This document shows positions 48,363 through 57,339 of a stretch of 64,000 nucleotides of DNA, in pieces. The notes below the pieces were generated by a model that saw only the letters and a program-made list of their open reading frames with translations, was not told the origin of the DNA and ran no database searches. The translations under genes were made by a program, and so were the position numbers. How positions within the stretch are numbered: the first letter of the stretch is position 1; each line of letters starts with the position of its first letter. This DNA comes from an uncultured Lachnospiraceae bacterium (GTDB taxonomy: Bacteria; Bacillota; Clostridia; Lachnospirales; Lachnospiraceae). The stretch spans positions 50,417 to 114,416 of the forward strand of contig ONHG01000007.1 in the NCBI GenBank assembly GCA_900317585.1. The letters are read 5' to 3'.

Positions 48363-49680
48363 TTTCCTTTCGTTCTCTTGTAATAAACTTAAGTGCAGTT
48401 CCCCTGAAACCAAATGTATCCCTGATTCTATTCTCAAGATATCTGGTATATGAGAAATGCATAAGATTCTTGTCGTTTACAAAGATTACAAAGGTAGGCG
48501 GCTTAACAGAAACCTGAGTCACATAGTATATCTTTAGTCTCTTGCCCTTGTCTGTAGGTGGCTGCTGCATGGCAACTGCCTCCGTAACTATCTCATTTAA
48601 CACTCCTGTTGCAACACGCATTGAGTTATTTTCTATAACAACATCGATGAGCTCAAATATCTTGTTGAGTCTCTGACCTGATTTTGCCGAAATAAAAAGT
48701 ATCTCTGCATATGGTATAAAGCTTAATATCTGTCTGATTTTCTCTGTGTGCTGCTTTACGGTATTATTATCCTTTTCAATGGCATCCCATTTATTGACAG
48801 CAATGATAATTCCCTTTCCTCTTTCATGGGCAATACCCGCAATTTTAGCATCCTGCTCGGTAACTCCCTCTGTAGCATCTATCACTACAATGACAACATC
48901 AGCTCTCTCAACTGCGGAAACTGCACGTATAATACTGTATCGCTCTATATCCTCTTTTATCTTATTCTTACGCCTGAGACCGGCTGTATCGATAAATATA
49001 TATTCCTTACCATCATATTTTATGGCTGTATCGATAGCATCTCTCGTGGTGCCTGCTATATCTGACACTATTACCCTGTCCTCACGGGCAAGCTTGTTGA
49101 TAAGTGATGACTTACCTACATTAGGCTTACCTACTATAGCAACCCTCGGTCTGTCATCCTCATCGTCCTGCTTAGATGAATCCGGAAAATGCTTTACAAC
49201 CTCATCAAGCATATCTCCGAGTCCGAGCATCGAAGCTGCAGATATAGGATGTGGATCACCAATTCCTAAGTTATAAAACTCATACACATCAGTCATATAC
49301 TTTTCAAAGCTGTCCACCTTATTGACAACCAATACAACCGGCTTGTGTGAACGACGAAGCATGTCCGCCACCTTTGAATCTGAATCAACAAGCCCCTGCT
49401 TCACGTCTGTGATAAAAATAATAACATCTGCGGTGTCTATAGCAATCTGTGCCTGCTCTCTCATCTGTGACAGTATCACGTCTCCGGATTCCGGCTCAAT
49501 ACCACCTGTATCAATCATGGTAAAATTGTAATCAAGCCATGATACATCTGCATAGATTCTGTCTCTTGTGACACCCGGAGTGTCCTTTACTATAGATATC
49601 CTCTCTCCTGCAAGCGCGTTGAAGAGAGTAGATTTTCCAACATTTGGACGGCCTACGATGGCCACTACTGGTCTGCTCAT
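48355..49680 (-). CDS. der: GTPase Der (EngA)
   Basis: Essential GTPase with two tandem G domains, needed for 50S ribosome assembly. G domain 1 has [14 protein letters not shown] and NKVD; G domain 2 has [18 protein letters not shown] and NKWD. A C-terminal KH-like domain follows ([20 protein letters not shown]). The length of 441 aa is typical. It overlaps plsY by eight bases. Confidence 0.98.
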   Translation of the reverse strand: MSRPVVAIVGRPNVGKSTLFNALAGERISIVKDTPGVTRDRIYADVSWLDYNFTMIDTGGIEPESGDVILSQMREQAQIAIDTADVIIFITDVKQGLVDSDSKVADMLRRSHKPVVLVVNKVDSFEKYMTDVYEFYNLGIGDPHPISAASMLGLGDMLDEVVKHFPDSSKQDDEDDRPRVAIVGKPNVGKSSLINKLAREDRVIVSDIAGTTRDAIDTAIKYDGKEYIFIDTAGLRRKNKIKEDIERYSIIRAVSAVERADVVIVVIDATEGVTEQDAKIAGIAHERGKGIIIAVNKWDAIEKDNNTVKQHTEKIRQILSFIPYAEILFISAKSGQRLNKIFELIDVVIENNSMRVATGVLNEIVTEAVAMQQPPTDKGKRLKIYYVTQVSVKPPTFVIFVNDKNLMHFSYTRYLENRIRDTFGFRGTALKFITRERKENE

Positions 49681-49722
49681 ATACTCTCCTGTTCTAAATT
49701 CATATTAGATTATAGATTAATT

Positions 49723-49736
49723 GTAACTATTCAGAA
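49723..49736. repeat. Terminal-repeat-like sequence GTAACTATTCAGAA
   Basis: Exact match to 14 bases of the terminal inverted repeat of the 54232-54427 element, standing alone upstream of der. It may be a relic or the site of an excision. Confidence 0.35.
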
Positions 49737-49805
49737 TAATGATAAAATAATAAACAAAACATCTATAACAGAGTAATTATATCACAATACCATTTACAGA
49801 GACAA

Positions 49806-51731
49806 CTATTCATATGTCAAAAGTGGTTCTTTTGATGAAATTAATCCATTTTCTTTAAGAACAGCTATCAGATTAGTACAGTTTTCACCCAAACTAATGT
49901 TGACCGAATACATCTCAATACCATCGGAACGGGCATCACCAAAATCAGAATACTCCTTTGTCACACCAAGCATATCCAACAGCTCCTCATACCATGTGGC
50001 GCCATAGACATTCCAGTTTTTTTCAATCCTGTTTCCCTTTGGCACTGTAAAATTCAGCATAAGATTGTACATATAGCTGTTATCCTTATCCACTCCGTCA
50101 AGCATTCTCTGCAAATTATATTCCTGCATCACACCGGCCTCAACATCCTTCTTCACAGCCTCAAAAATATCCGCTGCAACTTTTCCGTTAAAGCTCTCAT
50201 GCAGCACATCTACATATTTATCATCATACTGCTCTGCCGAGCCATTGATAAAGGTAATACCTGTCGTATCACACTGCATTATGGCATTAATAATATTCTG
50301 TGGTTTATTTTCCTCCGCCATAATCGCCTTGCACTGCTTATGTGGATTAAAATCATCGGTTGTATGATATACACGGTTGACCTTTTCTCCATTTTTTAAT
50401 GTATATGAGATTGTAATATACCAGGAATCATTATATCTCTTTTTAAAATAATCCTTTTTCTGCGCCATAAGTATCTTTTGAGTCTCTAAAATCTTTTCAA
50501 CATCCTTTCCCTCCAGGTTGATATCAAAATCTATGACTATACTGGCAGAATCAATATCAGCAAGCTTCGGTATATAGTTTTCCTGCACATTTCCGTAAAC
50601 TGTTATACCTCCAAATACAACTACAACAAACCCACCAAAAGCAATGATTTCCTTAAATAGTGCCTTAGAAAAAATTTTAAAATTCTTCCTTATAATCATC
50701 TCTAAAAGTAAGAATGCTATGATTCCAAGCACCACTGCAAGCATCATAATTGCAGGAACTCCAATGCTGATTCTAAGTCCAAGCAGAAGCGACGCTGTAA
50801 CAGTAGATAAAATCAGTCCTCCAAGACAGCCAAGCACCCATCTGAAAACCGGCTTAAGTTTTGGAATGGCAATAAAGCTTCCTGCATTTTCCAAATCTCT
50901 GTGCTTATAAATCTTATAAGAAATAAAGTATATAACTGCCGCCGCGATGACATAGACTACGATAGTATTTGTACCTCTGAAGGTATATTTAATACAGTAA
51001 TAATCATCCCCTGCTTCCTTCATGCCAGGATGAAATCCTACACGATTGAGAAGCTGCAACATGGGTGCAAACCACGTAGCACTTATTTTCCTTACAAATT
51101 CCATATATGGAAGCCCGTATGATACATATGTGAGCACATTGGCAATGGCAATAACCGCTCCTCCATACAGCAGATTGACAACCGCATACATCACAGCCAC
51201 AGAAACAAGCTGTCCCGTAATCATTGCGCACAGACACACCAGGCTGTACATAAAAAACGATATTCCCATTGCAGCAAGCAGATTGATTCCAATATGCACC
51301 ACCTTAGTATTTCCATATGATATACATATAACAAACGACATAATATACTTAATTATCTGCGGAATCCACATAAACAGCAGTCCTGTCAACACATTGGTCG
51401 AAAAAAGCTGACGTCTTGTCACAGGCATCGAGTGAATCATATTACATGCTCTCGAATTATACAGGTAACTGAACATTGCCATGCCTGTAACCAATGCCAT
51501 GACAAAAATAAAAATCATATCTGCCTCCATGCTGATAGCCGGGGATATTATATCAAGCATATACTTATGCCAGTTTTTGCCATAAATAAACTCTGCATTC
51601 TTAAATCTGCTCCATATGGAAAACGGACCGTTGAGTAATAGCACTATTGTATACAGTGTCCAGATTGGCCAGTAAAGCTTTACATTCTTTTGCAGCATTG
51701 TTCTATTAATAAATGATATCTTTGACTTCAT
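49806..51731 (-). CDS. ABC-2 type permease with large soluble C-terminal region
   Basis: A 641-aa membrane protein. Residues 1-400 hold about ten membrane segments (opening KISFINRTMLQKNVKLYWP). After about residue 400 there is a soluble region of some 220 residues with no recognised domain. The ATG at 51731 has GGGAGGAG seven bases upstream and begins 26 bases inside the end of the ATPase gene. It is the third gene of a GntR-ATPase-permease operon of the YtrA kind, which in Bacillus responds to cell-wall antibiotics. What it exports is unknown. Confidence 0.85.
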   Translation of the reverse strand: MKSKISFINRTMLQKNVKLYWPIWTLYTIVLLLNGPFSIWSRFKNAEFIYGKNWHKYMLDIISPAISMEADMIFIFVMALVTGMAMFSYLYNSRACNMIHSMPVTRRQLFSTNVLTGLLFMWIPQIIKYIMSFVICISYGNTKVVHIGINLLAAMGISFFMYSLVCLCAMITGQLVSVAVMYAVVNLLYGGAVIAIANVLTYVSYGLPYMEFVRKISATWFAPMLQLLNRVGFHPGMKEAGDDYYCIKYTFRGTNTIVVYVIAAAVIYFISYKIYKHRDLENAGSFIAIPKLKPVFRWVLGCLGGLILSTVTASLLLGLRISIGVPAIMMLAVVLGIIAFLLLEMIIRKNFKIFSKALFKEIIAFGGFVVVVFGGITVYGNVQENYIPKLADIDSASIVIDFDINLEGKDVEKILETQKILMAQKKDYFKKRYNDSWYITISYTLKNGEKVNRVYHTTDDFNPHKQCKAIMAEENKPQNIINAIMQCDTTGITFINGSAEQYDDKYVDVLHESFNGKVAADIFEAVKKDVEAGVMQEYNLQRMLDGVDKDNSYMYNLMLNFTVPKGNRIEKNWNVYGATWYEELLDMLGVTKEYSDFGDARSDGIEMYSVNISLGENCTNLIAVLKENGLISSKEPLLTYE

Positions 51732-52611
51732 AGTCCTCTCCTCCCATCTCATAGATAAATATTTCCTCCAGAGTAAGAGGCAGTACATCCACTACCTGCG
51801 GACTATCCTTGCCATCTATAATAGCCTTTACAACAGCATCTGGCTCTCCACGTACTATAACAGTGTATACTCTTCCTATATTTGACATATGAAGCACTTT
51901 AAAATCCTGCGGTATCTTAGGCATACCATACGGACACGCAATCTGAATCTTTGAAATATTGCCCTGCAGCTCCGTAAGTGACCGCTCTATTATAATCTTT
52001 CCATTATTGAGAATACCTACATGATCACATACATCCTCCAGCTCACGCAGATTATGGGACGATACAACAACTGTGGTATTATTAACAGCTACATCATCAA
52101 GCATGATAGACCATATCTGTCTTCTCATAACAGGATCAAGACCATCAACAGGCTCATCGAGTACAATAAGCTTTGGTTTGCAGCACAGTGCAAGCCAGAA
52201 GGCAACCTGCTTCTGCATCCCCTTCGAAAGCTTTCTGATATTTCTTTTAACATCTATAGATGGGAAAAACTCCTGCATCCTGTAAAACTGCTTCTCATCA
52301 AAATTTGGATACATTCCCTTATAATAATGCATCATATTAATTGTATCAGACTGCAAAAAATAAAACATATCATCCGGTATATAAGCCATCTGTCCTTTAA
52401 TCCTTGCATTTTCATATACAGGCTCACCATCAATAAACACTTCCCCTGCATCCTGTCTCATTACTCCTGTAATATGCCTGATAAGTGTAGATTTGCCGGC
52501 TCCGTTTGGGCCTACAAGTCCATAGACAGCTCCTTTTTCCACGTTCATATTCACACCATCAAGTGCCGTAAAATCGTCAAATTTTTTCACTAAATTATTT
52601 ATCTGTATCAT
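51706..52611 (-). CDS. ABC transporter ATP-binding protein, YtrB/YhcG-like
   Basis: A 301-aa ATPase that drives the permease encoded next. Walker A is GLVGPNGAGKSTLIRH, the signature is KLSKGMQKQVAFWLALC (SKGMQ in place of SGGQ), Walker B is LIVLDEPVDGLDPVMR and the switch VVSSHNLRELEDVCDH. Two adjacent ATGs (52614, 52611) follow GAGGG; I take the second. It overlaps the regulator by 17 bases and the permease by 26, so the three genes are coupled. Confidence 0.92.
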   Translation of the reverse strand: MIQINNLVKKFDDFTALDGVNMNVEKGAVYGLVGPNGAGKSTLIRHITGVMRQDAGEVFIDGEPVYENARIKGQMAYIPDDMFYFLQSDTINMMHYYKGMYPNFDEKQFYRMQEFFPSIDVKRNIRKLSKGMQKQVAFWLALCCKPKLIVLDEPVDGLDPVMRRQIWSIMLDDVAVNNTTVVVSSHNLRELEDVCDHVGILNNGKIIIERSLTELQGNISKIQIACPYGMPKIPQDFKVLHMSNIGRVYTVIVRGEPDAVVKAIIDGKDSPQVVDVLPLTLEEIFIYEMGGEDYEVKDIIY

Positions 52612-53044
52612 CATTACCCTCTGTCACAACATCTTCTGTCTGCATATCTTGTGTTACAAATCTGACTAAGTCATCTTCCATGCTCAGCTGCTCTTTCGCA
52701 TCATCCATTCTTGTTCTCAATTCCTCAACAGGTGTTTCCAACACAAATAACTCTGTCACCACCTGGTCAAAGAGTATTTTCAAATCCCTTGTCAGACTCT
52801 GCCTGGCTGTCTTAGCATCAGCAACAAAGGTTCCTTTACCACTTTTAGTATAAAGATAGCCTTCCTCCTCAAGTTCCCTGTATGCTTTTGCGATAGTATT
52901 AGGATTGATTGCATACTTGCAGGCAAGTACACGGACAGACGGAAGCTTTTCGTCCTGTTTAATAACATTCATAACAATCATTCGTCTGATGCTTTCCTTA
53001 ATTTGTTCATAAATAGGCTTTGAATCTCGATAATTTAACTTCAT
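52595..53044 (-). CDS. GntR family regulator, YtrA subfamily
   Basis: A 149-aa repressor. The winged helix is clear: PIYEQIKESIRRMIV, KLPSVRVLACKYAINPNTIAKAYRELEEEGYLYTKSGKGTFV (residues 11-75). The short C-terminal helical region of about 70 residues is typical of YtrA regulators, which lack the large effector domain of other GntR proteins. It heads an operon with the ABC genes and should repress it through the palindrome just upstream. The tail is acidic (TEGNDDTDK). Confidence 0.93.
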   Translation of the reverse strand: MKLNYRDSKPIYEQIKESIRRMIVMNVIKQDEKLPSVRVLACKYAINPNTIAKAYRELEEEGYLYTKSGKGTFVADAKTARQSLTRDLKILFDQVVTELFVLETPVEELRTRMDDAKEQLSMEDDLVRFVTQDMQTEDVVTEGNDDTDK

Positions 53045-53068
53045 ATCGTTCTCCCCGGTTCATATAAG

Positions 53069-53094
53069 ACAGTACAACTGTGACTTTTATATTA
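53069..53094 (-). promoter_or_regulatory. Operator and -10 of the GntR-ABC operon
   Basis: A perfect 13-bp palindrome ACAGTTGTACTGT (53069-53081) lies between a TAATAT -10-like box (53089-53094) and the regulator gene, where an autorepressor would bind. A related half-site ACAGTGTACT is found about 65 bp further upstream (about 53137-53146). Confidence 0.5.
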
Positions 53095-53223
53095 TCTCAA
53101 AAAACCAAAAAACTGTCTGGCAGCATCAGTTCCCGCACAGTGTACTATTCAATGCGATACACCTATTTTAACATATATAGCTTTAGGCGTTTCTTATTAT
53201 TTCCTTAATAGATTGTGCGAAAA

Positions 53224-54162
53224 TTACTTAAGAAACATAAAAGCTCCAAGATTTCCCCGCTTTCCATGACTTGCTCTATGCGAAAATAAAAGAGAAGGAT
53301 TACAACAGGTACATATATTGGTCATGGCAATATTGGCTTCCTGCACTCCTGCCTCCACAAGCACTCTCCTGTTACATTCCCAAAGGTTTAGCTGATATTT
53401 GCCAGCTCCCTTATAGAGCAGAATATCACTCGCATGAGGATCGTCTGTTGTCGCAAACTCATCCACAAAATGCTCTGCAACATCCTGACTTATCTCATAG
53501 CAGTCCTGACATATTGAAGGTCCTATCGCAGCTATGACATCATGTGCCTCGGTACCAAACTCCCTGTTCATAGCAATAAGTGTCTCTTTTCCCATACGAT
53601 TTACAGTACCTCTCCAGCCTGAATGGCTAAGCCCTATTGCCCTATGTACCGGATCAACAAAATAAAGCGGTACACAATCAGCATAAAATGTGGCAAGCAC
53701 AACATTTGGCTCATTCGTGATAAGTCCGTCCACATCTGTATATGGTCTCTTTCTTGTTACACCGATGCCACACTGTTTTTTTCCAACTCTCAAAACATTG
53801 GTAGTATGTGTCTGGTCTGTCGTAACAATCTGTCCTGCCTCTGCTCCGATTGCCTCCGCCACTCTTTTATAGTTTTCTAAGACCTTTTCCTCGTCATCTC
53901 CACGTGTAAAGCTTAAATTTAAGCTATCAAACATTCCTGTACTGAGGCCACCAATACGCGTTGTAAAGCAATGCTCTATCATAGAAAGCTCATTTAGCTT
54001 CTTAAAATGTAACAAAGGAACAACACTTCCGCTTGAAAGGACGTGCTTTTTTAATTCCAGAACATCTTTATCATTCTTTGCAACAAAATCATTTATAGTA
54101 ATTTCATCAATACCTTTGTGTATGTTTTCAGCCTGTATATTCTTATTAATCTCTGTCTTCAT
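53224..54162 (-). CDS. pgeF: Peptidoglycan editing factor PgeF (YfiH family)
   Basis: Multicopper-oxidase-fold enzyme of the laccase-domain family, reported to remove faulty amino acids from muropeptide precursors. Metal-site motifs are TTDQTHTTNVLRV, FYADCVPLYFVDPVHRAIGLSHSGWRGTV and GPSICQDCYEIS, ending TNICTCCNPSLLFSHR. At 312 aa it is about 40 residues longer than most relatives, and no good ribosome binding site precedes the ATG at 54162, so the true start may be further in (the conserved part starts near residue 60). Upstream lies the MITE-like element. Confidence 0.92.
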   Translation of the reverse strand: MKTEINKNIQAENIHKGIDEITINDFVAKNDKDVLELKKHVLSSGSVVPLLHFKKLNELSMIEHCFTTRIGGLSTGMFDSLNLSFTRGDDEEKVLENYKRVAEAIGAEAGQIVTTDQTHTTNVLRVGKKQCGIGVTRKRPYTDVDGLITNEPNVVLATFYADCVPLYFVDPVHRAIGLSHSGWRGTVNRMGKETLIAMNREFGTEAHDVIAAIGPSICQDCYEISQDVAEHFVDEFATTDDPHASDILLYKGAGKYQLNLWECNRRVLVEAGVQEANIAMTNICTCCNPSLLFSHRASHGKRGNLGAFMFLK

Positions 54163-54223
54163 ATTTATATCTATTCAATTATATATTGCCGGTAACTATT
54201 GCTGTTTATAATTACTATTTATA

Positions 54224-54231
54224 GTTACTTT
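54224..54231. repeat. Left copy of 8-bp flanking duplication (GTTACTTT)
   Basis: GTTACTTT directly abuts the left terminal inverted repeat at 54232. An identical copy abuts the right terminal repeat (54428-54435). This is the pattern of a target-site duplication. Confidence 0.7.
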
Positions 54232-54427
54232 GTAACTATTCACAACCACCCCACATACATTCGCAAAACCGCACGATACTCGTGCTTTCCCGCTGCTTTG
54301 CAGCTAATTTTGCTCATATATGTGGGGGGTGGCTCTATTCGAGCCACCTTGAGAACAAGAAAACCTGCCGCTTACATGCAAGCATGACGCATCAGCTTTT
54401 TTGTTCTCAGTGGTTCTGAATAGTTAC
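54232..54427. mobile_element. 196-bp MITE-like element
   Basis: The ends are 18-bp inverted repeats, GTAACTATTCACAACCAC (54232-54249) and GTGGTTCTGAATAGTTAC (54410-54427), differing at one position. An identical 8-bp sequence flanks both ends. The interior has nested palindromes, CACGATACTCGTG, GCTGCTTTGCAGC, a CCACATA/TATGTGG pair and GGCTCTATTCGAGCC, and no gene. It would be mobilised in trans by a transposase, which is not in this window. Fragments occur at 14639, 34090, 40633 and 43829, and a related core is in the array at 24095. Confidence 0.78.
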
Positions 54428-54435
54428 GTTACTTT
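54428..54435. repeat. Right copy of 8-bp flanking duplication (GTTACTTT)
   Basis: Identical to 54224-54231 and directly adjacent to the right terminal repeat. Confidence 0.7.
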
Positions 54436-54536
54436 TTATAATTGCCTGCTCCTTATCGGTTTTCATGAAATAGTCTGGTCAAATGTTTATAAATTAACGG
54501 TTCAATAATGCCTGTCCAGCACTGCCGAGCCAATAG

Positions 54537-54890
54537 CTATTGACTGCCCTCAAATGCATTTTTCAACACAGTAACCTCCTCATCATCCACTGCTATCACA
54601 TCAAATCTGCAGGGCGTCCATTCATTCAGACCATGTGTCATAAGATAATACCTTGCAACTGATATGATTTTTTTCTGTTTGCTGTAGCCAACTGCTTCAA
54701 GAGCGCTGCCACAGCCATTATCCCTACGGTATTTCACCTCACAAAAACAGATTGTATCCCCTTCCTTTGCTATTATATCTATCTCTCCAAAGCGGTTTCT
54801 GTAATTGCGGGCAAGTACCCTGTATCCCATATTTATTAACTGCTCTGTCGCAAGCTGCTCATATATACTTCCAACACTTCTTTTATTCAT
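54537..54890 (-). CDS. YraN family endonuclease-fold protein (UPF0102)
   Basis: A 117-aa protein with a restriction-endonuclease-like fold. The catalytic pattern is ARNYRNRFGEIDIIAKEG followed by ICFCEVKYR, giving the acidic and EVK residues of Holliday-junction-resolvase relatives. The cellular role is not settled. It lies 29 bp after the FlhB-C-like gene on the same strand, as in many Firmicutes. Confidence 0.9.
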   Translation of the reverse strand: MNKRSVGSIYEQLATEQLINMGYRVLARNYRNRFGEIDIIAKEGDTICFCEVKYRRDNGCGSALEAVGYSKQKKIISVARYYLMTHGLNEWTPCRFDVIAVDDEEVTVLKNAFEGSQ

Positions 54891-54919
54891 AACTGCCTCA
54901 AATACTATAAACCTTCACA

Positions 54920-55231
54920 TTATCTTTGATCAATCTTTGCCTTAAGCTTATCCAGATCATTAACAAAAACAAGTATCTCCGCAACAACCTCATACAACTC
55001 CGGTGGAATCATATCACCTATTTTAAGCTTAGACAGTGTATCAGCAAGCTTATCGTCCTTATATGTAGGCACATTGCTTTCCTTTGCCCTCTCAATAATC
55101 TTGTCAGCTACAGCACCCTTGCCTGTAGCTAGTATTTTGGGTGCTGCTTCTCCCGGCACATACTCTATAGCTACGGCTGTTTTTCCTGTGTCTATTCCAT
55201 TATTGTTGCGATTATCCTTTTCGCCATGCAT
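54920..55231 (-). CDS. FlhB C-terminal-like protein (EscU/YscU family, YlqH-like)
   Basis: A 103-aa soluble protein matching the cytoplasmic domain of type III export switch proteins, with AVAIEYVPGEAAPKILATG and VPTYKDDKLADTLSKLKIGDMIPPELYEVVAEILVFV. It has no membrane part and no NPTH autocleavage motif. Bacillus YlqH is similar and follows ylqG, as here. The ATG at 55231 is preceded by AGGTGA; a GTG at 55240 is the alternative. It is encoded next to a FliK-like protein, the natural partner of FlhB, but the rest of the flagellar export system is not in this window. Confidence 0.88.
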   Translation of the reverse strand: MHGEKDNRNNNGIDTGKTAVAIEYVPGEAAPKILATGKGAVADKIIERAKESNVPTYKDDKLADTLSKLKIGDMIPPELYEVVAEILVFVNDLDKLKAKIDQR

Positions 55232-55300
55232 ACAACTCACCTGTCTTTCTGAAGTAAGCTTTAATCATCTGTGACTATTCGTAAATTATCTTATACACCG

Positions 55301-57208
55301 CTATGCTCTCATATCAAAGGAATATCTATGTACCTGACCTGTAGGTGGCAAATCCTTTTTAAGAAACCCATCAACAAAATTCATCTGTTTCGAATCACTA
55401 TTTACATTCAATTCACAATTATAACCCTTATCCTGCAGTCTTTTTTCCAAAACAGGCAGAAATTGCTTTACAAGTGCATATGACTCATCACTATCCAAAT
55501 AGAAATTAGTTGTCACCTTCTTATGTAACATTTTAATTGACACATCTGTTCCCCCGAGATGCTCTAAATCCAAATGTAAAAATGCTGATAATTCTTTGTC
55601 CGGATCAGACATGCTTTTCTTATTTGTGTAAACATACAACTGTCCGCTGGCATTTTTTTCGTTCATCCTCAGTGGAACCTGCACGTATGTATATGCCTCG
55701 TTTATCTGATTCATAAATTCAATATTTCCACGAATATTATCTGCCAGCGCCTCTGCTTTGGAATTTACAGTTCCTGATGCTTTCAAAATATTTTCCATAT
55801 TTGTTATCTGTTTTTCAATTTTATCGTACAAGCCATCCAGCTTCTTAGGATTCTTTTCTAAATCACCGGGTTTAATCATCCATTGCTGTTCCAATGCTTC
55901 CCTTAACATAATCCTAAATGCATTTCCCGAAAATAAATGTCTCAGAGCATTTGCATTTGCCGGCGTATTTTCCAGCATATTTTTTATATCATTAAGTATT
56001 CCAACAACACTGCTGTCCTTTGAATATAAAGAAATATTATTTTCCTGTAAATCCGGAAGCAGTTTCTTAACCTGTTCATTAAGCTCTTCTATCTGCTTAT
56101 CTGATAAAATACAACCAATAGTATTTGCTGCTGTTTCTACCTTTTTATTAATTATAGCAGTATCTGTTTTCTCCGGTGCCCCTTGTAATGTAACCGGTTC
56201 ATTGGATATAACTGATTCATTAGACGAAACCGATTCATTAAGCAAAACCGGTTCATTGGATGCAATTGATTCATTGGATGCAATTGATTCATTAGGTGCA
56301 ACTGATTCATTCCCCTGCATAAGCATATTATCTATTTTCAGAAAATTATTTAATTTCTGCATTATCTGAATGCCCTGTGATTCCCCTGAAACACTGTTTA
56401 ATGATTCAAATAATTCAGCAATATTAAAATGTTTTTTTGCTATAGGTGCTGATTGATTATCACTCATTATCGCTTCATACTGCTTTAGATCATAGCCTTC
56501 ATTTGAAATAATAACATTTTCAGAAAGTCCGTCTGTAACAATATTTAGAACATCCCTTGCCTGGGTTACAAGCTTATACATTGATAAATCCTCTGCTGAA
56601 AGAGCATTCGGCAGCTCGTCTATCAAGCTATCCATAGCAATTGTAATAGCCTGTTTGTCATTGGAATAATTTTCAAACTGAGCTGCATTTACCGGATTAA
56701 TATCAATTCCAAGTCGTTTTAACTCCACAAGTGTAGTTACATTAATGTCCTTATTGTCCTGTACAAGCTGATACATCTGATTGAGGCTTACCTTATCAAT
56801 TGACATCTGTTCTTCCATCATCTTGTTCACCATCGACAAATTGCTGCCATCTACCGGTAATCCGGCAGCCTTTAGTGCATCCATCAGCGTGAGGTTGGCT
56901 CCTTCACCATCAACTGTATATGGTTTTATTTCTATAGTGCCTCCATCATTATTTTTCACCTGAAAAAAAACTGACTGTCCCTGTTCAAATGAAAACTTTC
57001 CTGCAAGCCGTGCTAAAATCTGCTGCCCATTTGACAAGGCAAGCTTCACCTGATTACCGTGAACACTGCTTACTGTTCCCTCAAATATCATTCCTCTGGA
57101 CATTTCATTCAAAGAAGATACCAGTTTCTCAACGCCCTTTGCTCCTGTCATAGGCTCACCATTTGCCACTGAATTATTATATTGACTTACCAAATTTGAT
57201 ATCTGCAT
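55301..57208 (-). CDS. FliK-like protein (YlqG type)
   Basis: A 635-aa protein, the likely partner of the FlhB-C-like protein. Residues 35-105 look like a small beta-barrel (MIFEGTVSSVHGNQVKLALSNGQQI). The C-terminal 150 residues resemble the FliK hook-length-control domain (YVQVPLRMNEKNASGQLYVY, LDLEHLGGTDVSIKM, NFYLDSDESYALVKQ). Between lies a helical region, and a run of seven six-residue repeats NE(S/P)(I/V).. near residues 300-340, encoded by an exact 18-bp period. The true FliK controls hook length; these paralogues are of unknown function. Confidence 0.8.
   Translation of the reverse strand: MQISNLVSQYNNSVANGEPMTGAKGVEKLVSSLNEMSRGMIFEGTVSSVHGNQVKLALSNGQQILARLAGKFSFEQGQSVFFQVKNNDGGTIEIKPYTVDGEGANLTLMDALKAAGLPVDGSNLSMVNKMMEEQMSIDKVSLNQMYQLVQDNKDINVTTLVELKRLGIDINPVNAAQFENYSNDKQAITIAMDSLIDELPNALSAEDLSMYKLVTQARDVLNIVTDGLSENVIISNEGYDLKQYEAIMSDNQSAPIAKKHFNIAELFESLNSVSGESQGIQIMQKLNNFLKIDNMLMQGNESVAPNESIASNESIASNEPVLLNESVSSNESVISNEPVTLQGAPEKTDTAIINKKVETAANTIGCILSDKQIEELNEQVKKLLPDLQENNISLYSKDSSVVGILNDIKNMLENTPANANALRHLFSGNAFRIMLREALEQQWMIKPGDLEKNPKKLDGLYDKIEKQITNMENILKASGTVNSKAEALADNIRGNIEFMNQINEAYTYVQVPLRMNEKNASGQLYVYTNKKSMSDPDKELSAFLHLDLEHLGGTDVSIKMLHKKVTTNFYLDSDESYALVKQFLPVLEKRLQDKGYNCELNVNSDSKQMNFVDGFLKKDLPPTGQVHRYSFDMRA
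56195..56310 (-). repeat. 18-bp tandem repeat inside the FliK-like gene
   Basis: The TTC of the repeat motif recurs at positions ending 56200, 56218, 56236, 56254, 56272, 56290 and 56308: seven units, period exactly 18 bp. Each encodes six residues of the type NE(S/P)(V/I)xS. In-frame expansion or contraction would change only the length of a linker. Confidence 0.85.
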
Positions 57209-57339
57209 AGCATCACCCTAATATAGTATCGTTTATGTTTAAGTATACATTTATAAATTGTATCATTTATTGGTATTTCTGTCACTATATTACTGTTCAC
57301 ACCACAGTGTAACCGGCAACAATTACTTTCTTTCAAAAC

